DNA from: WHSW01 sp963759295 | GTDB lineage: Bacteria > Actinomycetota > Thermoleophilia > Solirubrobacterales > 70-9 | Length of the DNA stretch: 64,000 bases | Assembly: GCA_963759295.1 (NCBI GenBank) | Contig: CAVWYT010000011.1 | Coordinates: forward strand, 372,001-436,000 | Direction: 5' to 3' | Shown here: in pieces, positions 18,671 to 27,608 of the stretch | Layout of the letters: each line of letters opens with the position of its first letter | Numbering within the stretch: position 1 is the first letter of the stretch | Position numbers and translations under genes: made by a program | The notes under the pieces: model-generated | Seen by the model: only the letters and a program-made list of their open reading frames with translations | Database searches by the model: none | What the model was told of the DNA's origin: nothing

Positions 18671-19870
18671 CTACGCCCGCTCGCGCATCTCCCCGGCGGT
18701 CGGCCCGCCGGAGCGGATCCGCTCCCGCGCCTCGCGGAAGCGCACCGCCTCGTAGGCGATCAGGGCCACCAGGACGGCGGCGATCGAGACCACGGCGACC
18801 AGCGCGTCGGTCGACGTCGCGAGCGGGATCAGCGCGCAGCAGATCAGCGCCGCGAGCACGCGCTGGGCGTTCCAGGTTCCGACATTGCGCAGTCGGAAGA
18901 GCACGTGCCCGAACAGGTAGAGGGCCGCGCCGCCGCAGAGCGCGGCCGCCGGGACCGCGGCCAGCGGCTCGTCGACGTGTCCGATCGCCTTCTTGATCCC
19001 GAGGGCGACGAGCACGATCCCGGCGATCATCAGCAGGTGGATGTAGCTGTAGGAATCGCGGGCGAGCCTGTTGCGAGCCGCGCCGGTCGCCTGGCCGAGC
19101 TTGCGCGCCGCGACGATCGCGACGACGTCGAAGTACGCCCACCACAGCGAGACCGCGATCGCGACGCCGGCGACCGCCGCCGCGATCACCGCCGCGTCGA
19201 GCGCGATCCCCGCGGCGCCGACTCCGATCGCCACGATCGACTCCCCGAGCGCGATCATCACGATCAGCCCGAAGCGCTCGGCGAAGTGGGAGGGGGAGAT
19301 CCGGAAGCCCTCGACGCCGTTGACGTAGGGACCTGAGTAGTCGATCACCAGCGCCAGCCCCCAGAGCGCGGCGCGCGGGCCGTCGTCGAGCGCTCCCGCA
19401 ACGATCAGCAGCGCCGGCCCGGGGATCGCGGTCAGCGCCAGCGAGCGGACCGCCTGCTGGACGCTGACGTCGTCGGTCGCGTAGGCGTAGAAGAGGATGT
19501 GGAGGACGCGGACCAGAAAGTAGGCGCAGCCGAAGATCAGACCGGTGTCGTCGAAGGCGCCGGGTATCGCGAGCCCGGCGACCAGCATCGCCGCCATCGT
19601 CAAGAAGACGACGACCCGGGCCAGCTCCTCGTCGGGGTCGACGTCGTTGGTGAGCCACGCGTAGGCGGCCCACGCGAACCAGATCGCTGCCAGCACGAGC
19701 ATGCCCTCGCCGACCCCCTCCCAGGTCGGGGTGACCGACATCAGGCCGGTCACCTGCGTGAACGCGAACACGAACACGAGGTCGAAGAAGAGCTCGAGCG
19801 GGGTGACGGCGTGCTCGACCTCGACGTGACGATCCGGTGTAGTGCCGTCGAGCGTGCTCGTCGCCCCCAT
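18671..19870 (-). CDS. Low-temperature-requirement A (LtrA) family membrane protein
   Basis: This 399-residue, highly hydrophobic protein has about ten to twelve membrane helices. LtrA-family features are visible: VTPLELFFDLVFVFAFTQ near the N terminus, SHFAERFGLIVMIALGESI in the middle and SYSYIHLLMIAGIV later. The LtrA molecular function is not established. The gene is followed by the metallophosphatase with a 10-bp gap, so they may be cotranscribed. Confidence 0.85.
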   Translation of the reverse strand: MGATSTLDGTTPDRHVEVEHAVTPLELFFDLVFVFAFTQVTGLMSVTPTWEGVGEGMLVLAAIWFAWAAYAWLTNDVDPDEELARVVVFLTMAAMLVAGLAIPGAFDDTGLIFGCAYFLVRVLHILFYAYATDDVSVQQAVRSLALTAIPGPALLIVAGALDDGPRAALWGLALVIDYSGPYVNGVEGFRISPSHFAERFGLIVMIALGESIVAIGVGAAGIALDAAVIAAAVAGVAIAVSLWWAYFDVVAIVAARKLGQATGAARNRLARDSYSYIHLLMIAGIVLVALGIKKAIGHVDEPLAAVPAAALCGGAALYLFGHVLFRLRNVGTWNAQRVLAALICCALIPLATSTDALVAVVSIAAVLVALIAYEAVRFREARERIRSGGPTAGEMRERA

Positions 19871-19932
19871 CCGCTGAGATCATGCCAGCGCCGCCGCCCG
19901 GCCCGGACGCGCGAGTCGGCCCTCGGGGTGGC

Positions 19933-20709
19933 TCAGCCGGGGCGGTGCGCCGCCTCGAGCTCGGTCGCGAGCTCGAGCGTGTCGCGGTCGAGCTCGGCCT
20001 CGATCAGCTCGAACGATTCCCCGAGCTGCGCGACCAGCGCGCGCTCGGCCTCGTCCAGCCCCACCCCGGGGGCCTCGTCGACGACGCTGCCGGCCGTCGC
20101 GGGATTCCAGTCGAGCCCGAGCGCCGCGTAGGCGGGCTCGAGCGCCGTGCGCAGCAGCGTCGAGTCGCTGACCACGAGGACCCCGCCGACGTGCGCGCCG
20201 CCGGCGATCATCCGCTGTCCGAGGCCGGCGAGCTTGGACTCGCCGCGCGCGTTGACGCTCCATGCGCCCGGGCAGTACTCGCCCGGCACCTCGCCCACCC
20301 GCGCGTCGACCCCGAGCCGCCGAAGCGCCCCGACGATGATCTCGGCGAGGAGCTCGAAGCGATCACGGGTGCCCTCGACGGGGCGCGCCTGAGCGCTCGC
20401 CCAGGCGAGCGCGAGCGAGCCCTCGTGAAAGGCCGCGGCCCGCCCGCCGGCGAGGCGGATCACCGGCTCGAACCCGGTCCGCCGTGCGTGCTCGACGGCG
20501 GCGGCGAATCCGGCGGCGGCGCGATCCTGCTTCGAGAACGCGAGCTCCCGGGCGGGCCGGTGCAGGCGCAGCGTGTCGGGGAGCTCACCGGCGGCGACCC
20601 GCCGCAGGACCGCCTCCGAGACCGCCGTCCCGTATGCCGGGCGCTCGGGAAATCCCTGCCTGATCAGGCGTAGGAGGGGCCGCTGGCGATTGTGAGCGTT
20701 TGCTTGCAA
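19933..20709 (-). CDS. Lipoate-protein ligase A-like protein (biotin/lipoate transferase fold)
   Basis: The ~258-residue protein shows the LplA/LipM fold: RPARELAFSKQD, VIRLAGGRAAAFHEGSLALAW (the RRxxGGGAV-like region) and GEYCPGAWSVNARGESKLAGLGQR with the adenylate or acyl-site Lys. It transfers lipoate or octanoate to protein lysines. The start is doubtful: the only upstream start is TTG 20709, and the CRP-type palindrome begins 2 bp further upstream, leaving no room for a ribosome site. A leaderless message or a downstream CTG start is possible. Confidence 0.75.
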   Translation of the reverse strand: MQANAHNRQRPLLRLIRQGFPERPAYGTAVSEAVLRRVAAGELPDTLRLHRPARELAFSKQDRAAAGFAAAVEHARRTGFEPVIRLAGGRAAAFHEGSLALAWASAQARPVEGTRDRFELLAEIIVGALRRLGVDARVGEVPGEYCPGAWSVNARGESKLAGLGQRMIAGGAHVGGVLVVSDSTLLRTALEPAYAALGLDWNPATAGSVVDEAPGVGLDEAERALVAQLGESFELIEAELDRDTLELATELEAAHRPG

Positions 20710-20710
20710 A

Positions 20711-20726
20711 TGTGACCGCCGTCACA
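20711..20726. promoter_or_regulatory. Perfect CRP/GlxR-type operator
   Basis: TGTGACCGCCGTCACA is a full match to TGTGA-N6-TCACA, with the inner pair also symmetrical. It lies between the lipoate ligase-like gene and the Rpf-like gene, 189 bp upstream of the latter's GTG. CRP control of rpfA is established in Mycobacterium tuberculosis (Rv3676). Confidence 0.75.
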
Positions 20727-20914
20727 CATATTTCCCTGCCGGGCTGCGACCCTGCGCGCCGCACACGGATTTCCCGCGGTCGCCGAACAGGCTTCTTGCG
20801 TGCGCCATTCGAGCGTACCGCCGTCCGCGGGACCCACGGCCGCCCGGCCCACGACCCCGAACAGATCGAGGCGATTCACGCCGACCGGGCGCCCGAAACG
20901 GAGGTGGTTTTCCC

Positions 20915-21466
20915 GTGTACCGAAGGATCGGACTGACGATGGCCGCGTGCGCCCTGGCGCTCGGCGCGGCGACGCTGGCGCAGGCGGCGCCGAAGCTGAG
21001 CCTGCTCGATCGACCCGTCGAACGCTTCCAGCGCTCGATCACCACGCACACGCTCGAGCAGCGCTATCTGGCCCTGCTCGGCCCCGCGAGGCGGCTCGAC
21101 GCCGCCCCCGAGCGGTCCCTGCTGCGGCGAGCGGATCTGTCTCCGGACCAGCTTCGGGACGGGATCGAGGAGCTCGACCGGCGCGTCGATCGCGCGCGGC
21201 GCGCGGCGGCGAAGCCGGATTACGTCCCGGTCTCGGGCGTCTCGCAGGCCACCCTGGATGCGATCGGCGCCTGCGAGTCCGGCGGCGATCCGACGGCCGT
21301 CGACTCCTCTGGCACCTACTACGGCAAGTACCAGTTCGACCTCGGCACCTGGGCCTCGGTCGGGGGCAGCGGCAACCCGGCGCAGGCGCCGGAGGCCGAG
21401 CAGGATTACCGCGCCTCCCTCCTCTACAGCCGCGCCGGCTCCAGCCCGTGGCCGGTCTGCGGTTAG
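20915..21466 (+). CDS. Rpf-like secreted transglycosylase-like protein
   Basis: The protein has 183 residues from GTG 20915, preceded by GGAGG 10 bp upstream. A signal peptide spans residues 1-25 (MTMAACALALGAATLAQAA-like). A helical middle region follows, and the C-terminal ~75 residues form the transglycosylase-like domain typical of resuscitation-promoting factors: LDAIGACESGGDPTAV (catalytic Glu), YYGKYQFDLGTWASVGG and SPWPVCG. It is expected to cleave cell-wall glycan during growth or resuscitation. The ~190-bp leader with a CRP operator suggests cAMP-responsive control. Confidence 0.85.
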   Translation: MYRRIGLTMAACALALGAATLAQAAPKLSLLDRPVERFQRSITTHTLEQRYLALLGPARRLDAAPERSLLRRADLSPDQLRDGIEELDRRVDRARRAAAKPDYVPVSGVSQATLDAIGACESGGDPTAVDSSGTYYGKYQFDLGTWASVGGSGNPAQAPEAEQDYRASLLYSRAGSSPWPVCG

Positions 21467-21488
21467 CAGCGAAGCGACCCGGCGCCGT

Positions 21489-22218
21489 TCACGCGACACC
21501 GCGCTCCTCGTCCTCCGACTCGCCGAGCAGGGCGCGGCGGAAGACGCGCTCCTCCTCGTCGAACAAGAAGCCCCACAGGTGCGTTCGCTCGAGCAGCGTC
21601 TTGCGCTTCGTCTCGAGCACGGCGCGGCGCGGGAGGCCGGCGATCCGCGCGTGCGAGCTCGACCGCGCGCGGGAGCACCTCGCCGGAGACGACCTCGCGA
21701 ACGATGCCGAGCTTCTGCGCTTCGGTCGCCGAGACGATCCGGCCCGTGAGGCAGAGCTCCTGGGCAACCGTCGCCGGGAGCACAGCGCGGGCCGCGGCGT
21801 AACTCGGCGGGATTCCGCGCGGCAGCTCCGGATAGCCGAAGCTCGCGGTCGAGGAGGCTACCCGCAGGTCGCAGAGCAGCGCGAGCGCGAACCCACCGGC
21901 GAGCGCGGGGCCGTTGACGGCGGCGACCACCGGGCGCCGGCAGTCGCCGACCGCCTGGAAGGCGAGCGTGCTGGTCTCGACCAGGCGCCGCCGGTGCGCG
22001 CGGTCGCCGCCGAACTGGCTCGTGTCCATGCCCGAGCAGAAGACGCTACCCGCACCGGTGAGCACCACGCAGCCCACCCCCTCGTCGTCGGAGAGCGAGC
22101 GGAAGGCGTCGGCGAGCTCGAGCCGAAGCTCGATCGAGAGCGCGTTGCGCTTCTCCGGCCGGCGCAGCGTGACCACCGCGACCTGGTCGATTCGTTCGAG
22201 CGAGAGCAGGCCCGGCAT
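21489..22218 (-). CDS. Enoyl-CoA hydratase/isomerase family protein, +1 shift near 21648
   Basis: From ATG 22218 (MPGLLSLERIDQVAVVTL) the protein has the crotonase motifs RRPEKRNALS and VFCSGMDTSQFGG. The oxyanion-hole region NGPALAGGFALALLCDLR follows. Near 21648 one base must be skipped (CGC-[G]-CGG) to continue as RIAGLPRRAVLETKRKTL and finish normally, about 242 residues in all. It hydrates or isomerises enoyl-CoA esters in beta-oxidation-like pathways. A second crotonase gene is at 23,374. Confidence 0.78.
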
Positions 22219-22298
22219 CGGCGGCGATTGTACGTGCGCTTCGGCCGTCTCGCCAGCGCGAGCGTGGATCGATGAGCGCGAACCGCCGGACCCGGCGG

Positions 22299-22484
22299 CT
22301 ACGCCGCCTCGTGCCGCTCGGGTGGCTCGCCGCGGGTGCGCAGGCGCCGCACCCGGAACCGGCCGCCGAGCAGATGCGGGGAGAACCGGTGCAGCATCGC
22401 CTCCAGACAGCGCTTGCAGCTGCATTCCGGCACGGCGAGACCGGTGTCCGGGCACCTGGGGCTACCCGATCCGTCGTCACCCAC
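22299..22484 (-). CDS. Small cysteine-containing protein, unknown function
   Basis: The 61-residue frame contains CPDTGLAVPECSCKRCLEAML, four cysteines spaced C-X10-C-X-C-X2-C, followed by a basic region (HRFSPHLLGGRFRVRRLR). Third positions are strongly GC, as in real genes here. The Cys pattern suggests a metal-binding knuckle. Nothing else identifies it. Shadow coding cannot be excluded. Confidence 0.4.
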   Translation of the reverse strand: MGDDGSGSPRCPDTGLAVPECSCKRCLEAMLHRFSPHLLGGRFRVRRLRTRGEPPERHEAA

Positions 22485-22510
22485 GGACGCCAGGGTAGAG
22501 TCGCCGTCGG

Positions 22511-23377
22511 ATGGCGTCGGAGGCCGAAAGCCCGCCCGGAGGCGAGACCTCCAGCGGCCCGGGGGAGCGCGGCCGCAACCCCTCCGAGGCGACGGCGGCC
22601 GCGCACGTCAGCGCGCCGACCCGGGGCAACCGCCGGCTCGAGGCGCTGCTCGCCGGGCTCAACGCCGACGCCGAGGTGCGCGCCTGGTGGCACATGGCCC
22701 AGGTCCAGTCCGAGCGCCTCGGGATGTCCGATCACTCCTGGGTCCACGTGCAGGTGGTGCTCAACATCGCGCTGCGGATGCTGCGGCTGCTGGTCAAGGG
22801 AGGGCTGCAGCCCGCGACCGTCGCCGACCACGCGATGCGCGAGCGCGACGCCGAGGTCGTGGTCGCCGCCGGAGCGCTGCTGCACGACGTCGGGATGTCG
22901 ATCCACCGCGCCGATCACGAGGCCTACAGCCTCTTCTTGGCCGAGCGCAAGCTCCGCGAGCTGCTCGCCGATGTCTACCGGGATCCCGCCGAGCGGGCCG
23001 TCGTGATCGCCGAGGCGCTGCACGCGGTCATCGGCCACCGTCGCCGCGGCGAGCCTTACACGGTCGAGGCGGGCGTGGTCCGGGTCGCGGACGCGCTCGA
23101 CATGGCCCACGGCCGCTCCCGGTTGCCGGTCGACTCGGGCCATCAGGGCATCCACTCGATCTCGGCCGCCGCGATCGACCGGGTCGAGATCCGCGCCGGC
23201 GAGGAGCGCGCCGTGAGGATCGAGATCTCGATGAACAACTCGGCGGGGATCTTCCAGGTCGACGACCTGCTCGCGACCAAGCTCCGCGGGACGCCGCTGG
23301 ACGGCCAGGTCGAGGTCGTCGCCTCGGTCGCGGGGGAGTCCGAGAAGCGCCTGCTGACCGAGTTCCGGATCGCCTAG
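22511..23377 (+). CDS. HD-domain metal-dependent phosphohydrolase
   Basis: The 288-residue protein has the HD motif in AGALLHDVGMSIHRADH, an upstream metal-binding His (DHSWVHVQVVLNI) and a downstream conserved Asp (VRVADALDMAHGRSR). The C-terminal ~90 residues form a beta-rich domain. HD proteins hydrolyse nucleotides or cyclic dinucleotides, and the substrate here is unknown. The stop overlaps the convergent crotonase stop by 4 bp. Confidence 0.85.
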   Translation: MASEAESPPGGETSSGPGERGRNPSEATAAAHVSAPTRGNRRLEALLAGLNADAEVRAWWHMAQVQSERLGMSDHSWVHVQVVLNIALRMLRLLVKGGLQPATVADHAMRERDAEVVVAAGALLHDVGMSIHRADHEAYSLFLAERKLRELLADVYRDPAERAVVIAEALHAVIGHRRRGEPYTVEAGVVRVADALDMAHGRSRLPVDSGHQGIHSISAAAIDRVEIRAGEERAVRIEISMNNSAGIFQVDDLLATKLRGTPLDGQVEVVASVAGESEKRLLTEFRIA

Positions 23378-24180
23378 ACGCCGGCGCCCTCGGCGCCGCG
23401 ACCCTCGCCGGAGGCGAAGCGCGCGGCGCCGGCGGCCCCGGTGACCGCCGTGGCGCGCCCGAGGCGCGCCTCGAGCTCGAGCCCCTCGGTCAGCGGTAGC
23501 CCGATCCCCTCGACCGCGGCGCGCCGGTCCGAGAGCATCGTCCGCTGCGGGAAGCGCGCCAGGCCCTCGGCGATCGCAAGCGCCCGCTCGAGCTCGGCGC
23601 CCGGGTCGACGAGCTCGTTGACCAGCCCCCAGGCGAGCGCTTCGTCAGCCTCGACGACGCGGCCGGTGAGGATCATCTCGAGGGCTCGGCCGGTGCCGAC
23701 GATCCGCGGCAGGCGCTGGGTGCCGCCGTCGATCAGCGGGACGCCGAAGCGTCGCTCGGTGAACCCGAGGCGCGCGTCCGAGGTCGCGATCCGCAAATCG
23801 CACCAGAGCGCGAGCTCGAGCCCGCCGGCCAGACACCACCCCGAGATCGCCGCGATCGTCGGCTTCGAGGCTGCGAGCCGCGTGAACCCGAGCGGCCCGG
23901 CGGGGCGCCGGTCGAGCCAGGCGCCGACCTCGGCCTCGGGGTCATCGCCGGCGAAGCTCGCGGCACGCTCCGCGAATGCCTTCAGGTCGGCGCCGGCGCA
24001 GAACGCCTCCGGTCCCTGCCCGCTGAGCACGAGCACGCGGGCCGCGTCGTCGGACTCGAAGCGCTCGAAGCCGGCGAGCAGCTCGGCGGCGGTCTCCTCG
24101 TCGACCGCGTTGCGGCGCTCGGGGCGGGTGATCGTCAGCACCGCCGCCGAGTCGCGGCGCTCGTAGCTGGTCCTCGACAC
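23374..24180 (-). CDS. Enoyl-CoA hydratase/isomerase family protein
   Basis: This 268-residue crotonase has TRPERRNAVDEET, AFCAGADLKAFAE (first oxyanion residue) and ISGWCLAGGLELALWCDLRIA (second). It also has RRFGVPLIDGGTQRLPRIVG, where the second catalytic Glu of true hydratases is not evident. A role other than classical hydration is therefore possible. The substrate is unknown. It is 10 bp downstream of the small membrane protein gene on the same strand. Confidence 0.88.
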   Translation of the reverse strand: MSRTSYERRDSAAVLTITRPERRNAVDEETAAELLAGFERFESDDAARVLVLSGQGPEAFCAGADLKAFAERAASFAGDDPEAEVGAWLDRRPAGPLGFTRLAASKPTIAAISGWCLAGGLELALWCDLRIATSDARLGFTERRFGVPLIDGGTQRLPRIVGTGRALEMILTGRVVEADEALAWGLVNELVDPGAELERALAIAEGLARFPQRTMLSDRRAAVEGIGLPLTEGLELEARLGRATAVTGAAGAARFASGEGRGAEGAGV

Positions 24181-24189
24181 CGGTGTGCG

Positions 24190-24444
24190 CTACGGGCGCC
24201 GCAGCCGCTCGAGCTCCTCGCGGGCGCGCTCCTTGCGGCTGTCGAGGCGCATCTGGATGATCGAGAAGGTGATCACGAGGATGGTGAAGAAGGCCATGGT
24301 GCCGAACGCGAAGTAGGTGACGACCTTGTCGTCGGTGCGGCCGTAGAGCCCGACGCCGTCGGCCGCGAGCGCGGCTGGCGCCATCGCGAGCAGCGCGAGC
24401 GCGGCGCATGCGAGCGCGGCGAGCATCCGGCTGGATCGCTTCAC
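24190..24444 (-). CDS. Small exported membrane protein, unknown function
   Basis: The 84-residue protein has a cleavable-type signal peptide (MKRSSRMLAALACAALALL to about residue 27, ALAAD). A short loop and one membrane helix at about residues 43-64 (VVTYFAFGTMAFFTILVITF) follow, and then a charged Arg/Glu tail. No family is recognised. Confidence 0.65.
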   Translation of the reverse strand: MKRSSRMLAALACAALALLAMAPAALAADGVGLYGRTDDKVVTYFAFGTMAFFTILVITFSIIQMRLDSRKERAREELERLRRP

Positions 24445-24520
24445 GGCGCGAACTCTATCGCCCGTGCCGCGGAAGAGGATAAGCGGGCTCTAACGCGGCG
24501 CCACTAACCTCACGCGGCCG

Positions 24521-25363
24521 ATGTCGATACTCGAGGCGATCCTGCTGGGGATCGTGCAGGGCCTGACCGAGTTCCTGCCGATCTCCTCCTCCGGGCATCT
24601 GATCGTCGTCCCGTGGCTTCAGGACTACACCTTCCTCGAGCAGCACGACCAGTTCAACAAGACCTTCGACGTCGCCCTCCACGTCGGCACCCTGGTCGGG
24701 GTCGTCGTCTACTTCCGGCACGAGCTCTGGGCGATGGTCGGCGGGTTGGTGCGAAGCGTGCGCGCGCGCTCGATCGACGACGCCGACGGGCGGCTCGCCT
24801 GGGTCGTCCTGGTCGGCACGATCCCCGCCGTCCTGGTCGGCGGGCTCGGCGCCGACTGGATCGACGAGCACCTCGGCGAGCCGTGGATGATCGGGATCCA
24901 GCTGATCCTCTTCGGCCTCCTGCTCGGCGCCGCCGACCGGCTGCCGCAGCGCCGCGAGACCGAGGACGTCACCATCCGCCAGGGACTCGCGATCGGGGTC
25001 GCCCAGGCCCTGTCGCTGGCCCCGGGCACCTCGCGCTCGGGGATCACGATCACCGCCGGGCGCTTCCTCGGCCTGACCCGCGACGCGGCCGCCAAGGTCT
25101 CGTTCTTGCTGCTCGTCCCCGCCACCGCCGGCGCGGTCGTGTTCAAGGGCTACCAGGCGCTCAGCGACGGGCTCCCCGACGGGGTCGCCGGGCCGATGAT
25201 CGCCGGGATCGCGGCATCGGCGATCTCCGGCTATCTCGCGATCGCGGGACTGCTGCGCTTCGTGCGCACCCACAGCTACGACGTCTTCGTCGTCTACCGC
25301 GTGGTCGTCGGGGTGCTGATCCTGGCGCTGATCGCGACCGGGATCCGCGAGGCGACGTTCTGA
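24521..25363 (+). CDS. uppP: Undecaprenyl-diphosphatase UppP (BacA)
   Basis: This 280-residue, eight-helix membrane enzyme dephosphorylates undecaprenyl diphosphate to recycle the lipid carrier for cell-wall synthesis. Both signature regions are present: GIVQGLTEFLPISSSGHL near residue 10 and APGTSRSGITITAGRFLGL near residue 168. Length is normal for the family. Loss of carrier recycling sensitises cells to bacitracin, which is family knowledge. Confidence 0.95.
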   Translation: MSILEAILLGIVQGLTEFLPISSSGHLIVVPWLQDYTFLEQHDQFNKTFDVALHVGTLVGVVVYFRHELWAMVGGLVRSVRARSIDDADGRLAWVVLVGTIPAVLVGGLGADWIDEHLGEPWMIGIQLILFGLLLGAADRLPQRRETEDVTIRQGLAIGVAQALSLAPGTSRSGITITAGRFLGLTRDAAAKVSFLLLVPATAGAVVFKGYQALSDGLPDGVAGPMIAGIAASAISGYLAIAGLLRFVRTHSYDVFVVYRVVVGVLILALIATGIREATF

Positions 25364-25483
25364 GCGCCGGACGAAGGAGAACTAAGGAGCGCGCGGCGCC
25401 CCGGGGCAGGGAGTGAGGGCCGCGCGCTGCACGAGAGAGGATCTCGTTGCGACGCAGTCTGCCGGACGCCGGGCGACCGAGGC

Positions 25484-25527
25484 GTGAAAAAGCTGAGAAA
25501 TTGCGTGTGAAAGTCCTGTGAACGCCG
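25484..25527. promoter_or_regulatory. Array of 11-bp direct repeats, Pho-box-like, upstream of the PhoB-like regulator
   Basis: TGTGAA occurs at 25506 and again at 25517, 11 bp apart. Weaker copies of G-A-A-A character lie at the same spacing at 25484 and 25495. On the opposite strand they read TTCACA-N5-TTCACA, like the repeat pair in front of pstS but inverted. This suggests autoregulation of the PhoB-like gene. Confidence 0.6.
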
Positions 25528-25617
25528 CTTGACCGAGCGGGCGCGGCATCTACCATGGGGTCAGCTCAGAGGACCGGGGCAGGGTCCGCCGACCAGCATC
25601 CTGGCCCGGCCGGCATG

Positions 25618-26419
25618 ATGAACTCAGACTCCGGGGCAGTCCGCCTAGCCGTCATCGACACCGACAGCGCCTTCGTGCGTGTGCTCACCCGACGCTTCGA
25701 CGCGGCCGGCTGGGAGTACCGCGTCCACGCCGCCGGCGTTCCGGCAGACCGAGCTGGTGGCGATGAAGCTGAACGCGCTCCTGGTCGACCTCTCGGTCCT
25801 CGGGCCGACGGGCTGGGAGTTCCTCGAGCGAGTCTGCGGGATGCTCCCCGACCTCGGGGTCATCGTCTGCACCCAGGGCTCGACCGTCGCCCAGCGCGTC
25901 CGCGGCCTGCGGCTCGGTGCCGACGACTGGATCGTCAAGCCGTCGCACCCCGAGGAGGTGATGGCGCGGATCGAGGCGGTCGTGCGCCGCCGCCGGCGCA
26001 GCCGCCCGAAGCGCCGAGGCGGGCCCGCTCGTCGCCGGCGAGGTCGAGATCCGCGCCGGACCAGTACCAGGCCTTCGTCTCCGGGCGCAGCCTCGAGCTG
26101 ACCCGGCGCGAGTTCGAGCTCGTGCAGGTGCTCGCCGAGGCGAGCGGGCGGGTGATCGAGCGCGAGGAGATCTACCAGCGCGTCTGGGGCTACGCGATGG
26201 CCCACGGCGACCGCTCGGTCGACGTCTTCGTTCGCAAGCTGCGGCGCGAAGCTGCACCGATACTCGCCGGGCTGGGAGTACATCCACACCCACTTCGGGG
26301 TCGGCTATCGGTTCGAGCCGCAGGCGCTCGATGACCGCTCGGCAGCCGAGCCGCCGGAGCCGGGGAGCTCGGTCGCCGACGAGACCGAGCGGGCCGCGCG
26401 ACTCCCAGCCGTCGCCTGA
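25618..26419 (+). CDS. OmpR/PhoB-family response regulator, frame interrupted by four +1 shifts
   Basis: Conceptual joining of three frames gives about 265 residues. A receiver domain starts VRLAVIDTDSAFVRVL, with LLVDLSVLGP (phosphoacceptor Asp) and DDWIVKPSHPEEVM (conserved Lys). A winged-helix domain has SLELTRREFELVQVL, VWGYAMAHGDRSVDVFVRKL and HTHFGVGYRFEP. One base must be skipped near 25738, 26015, 26058 and 26248. It lies directly upstream of pstS, so it is the likely Pho regulator. No sensor kinase is adjacent. As given, no intact protein is encoded. Confidence 0.75.
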
Positions 26420-26440
26420 TCGTCGCCTCCCGCGGCGCCG

Positions 26441-26460
26441 GTTCACACCCTTTTCACACC
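26441..26460 (+). promoter_or_regulatory. Pho box upstream of pstS
   Basis: TTCACACC occurs at 26442 and 26453, exactly 11 bp apart, in the orientation of pstS. A CATAAC -10-like element follows at about 26474. This matches the actinobacterial PHO box (11-bp direct repeats of TTCACC type) used by PhoP/PhoB regulators. Confidence 0.75.
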
Positions 26461-26586
26461 AGCACGACGCCGGCATAACAAGCTGGCCTGCGAGCGGTGC
26501 GAATGTGCTCGAACGCATCGAGAGGGGCAGCCGCACGTGTGCTCGGCCCCCTCATTCCAACCGAATCCAGAAGGAGACCCAAGCAA

Positions 26587-27569
26587 GTGATCTCTAAGCA
26601 GTGGCTGCTCGCCGCCGGCGCCGGCGCGGTGCTCGCCCTCGGCGTCGCGGCATGCGGCGACGACGACTGCAAGCGACGACTCGAGCGGTGGCGGCAGCGC
26701 CTCCGGCCTCTCGGGCTCGATCACGATCGACGGCTCGAGCACCGTGCAGCCGTTCGCCGAGGCGGCCGCCGAGCTCTTCAACGAGGACAACCCGGACGTC
26801 AACATCACCGTCGGCGCCGCCGGCACCAGCGGCGGCTTCGAGAAGTTCTGCGCCGGTGAGACCGACATCTCCGACGCCTCGCGGCCGATCGAGCCGGAGG
26901 AGGTCGACGCCTGCAAGGAGGGCGGGGTCTCCTACACGGACTTCCAGGTCGCCAACGACGGCATCTCGGTGGTCACCAACCCGTCGCTGGAGATCAGCTG
27001 CCTGACCACGGACCAGCTCGAGCAGCTGTGGGTCGAACGACGAGGTCACCAACTACAGCCAGCTGGGCAACGACGCCGACACCGGCGATCCGCTGCCCGA
27101 CGCCGAGGTCAGCCTCTACGGCCCCGGCACCGACTCGGGCACGTTCGACTACTTCACCGACGTCGATCAACGGTGAGGAGGGCGTCAGCCGCAAGGACTA
27201 CCAGCCGTCCGAGGACGACAACGTGCTCGTCCAGGGCGTCGAGGGGGACGCAGAGCGGGCTCGGCTACTTCGGGTTCTCCTACTACGAGCAGAATCAGGA
27301 CGCGCTCAACCTGGTCTCGGTCGACGGCGGTGACGGCTGCGTCGCGCCGAGCGCCGACACGATCCAGGACGGCTCGTACACGCCGCTCTCGCGGCCGCTG
27401 TTCATGTACCCGTCCGACGGAGGCGCTCGCGAAGCCGGAGGTCGCCGGCGTTCGTGCAGTTCGTCGCCGACAACTACGACGCAGATCGCCGAGGCGGCGC
27501 TGATCGTCCCGATGGACTCCGAGCAGGGCAGCAAGGCGCAGGCGGCGGTGGCAGAAGGCGGTCGGCTAA
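26587..27569 (+). CDS. pstS: Phosphate ABC transporter binding protein PstS, frame interrupted by eight +1 shifts
   Basis: GTG 26587 is preceded by AAGGAGA. A lipoprotein signal ends GVAAC. The body reads GSITIDGSSTVQPFAEAAAE, VGAAGTSGGFEKFCAGETD (phosphate-binding loops), DYQPSEDDNVLVQGVEG and SGLGYFGFSYYEQN. It ends QKAVG-stop at 27567. The frame holds only if one base is skipped near 26668, 27035, 27165, 27247, 27422, 27447, 27481 and 27551. The inferred product is about 324 residues, normal for PstS. It binds phosphate outside the membrane for PstCAB. Confidence 0.8.
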
Positions 27570-27608
27570 GACCCCTCGAGGGGCCGCCGGCCGACACGGG
27601 AGCACACG

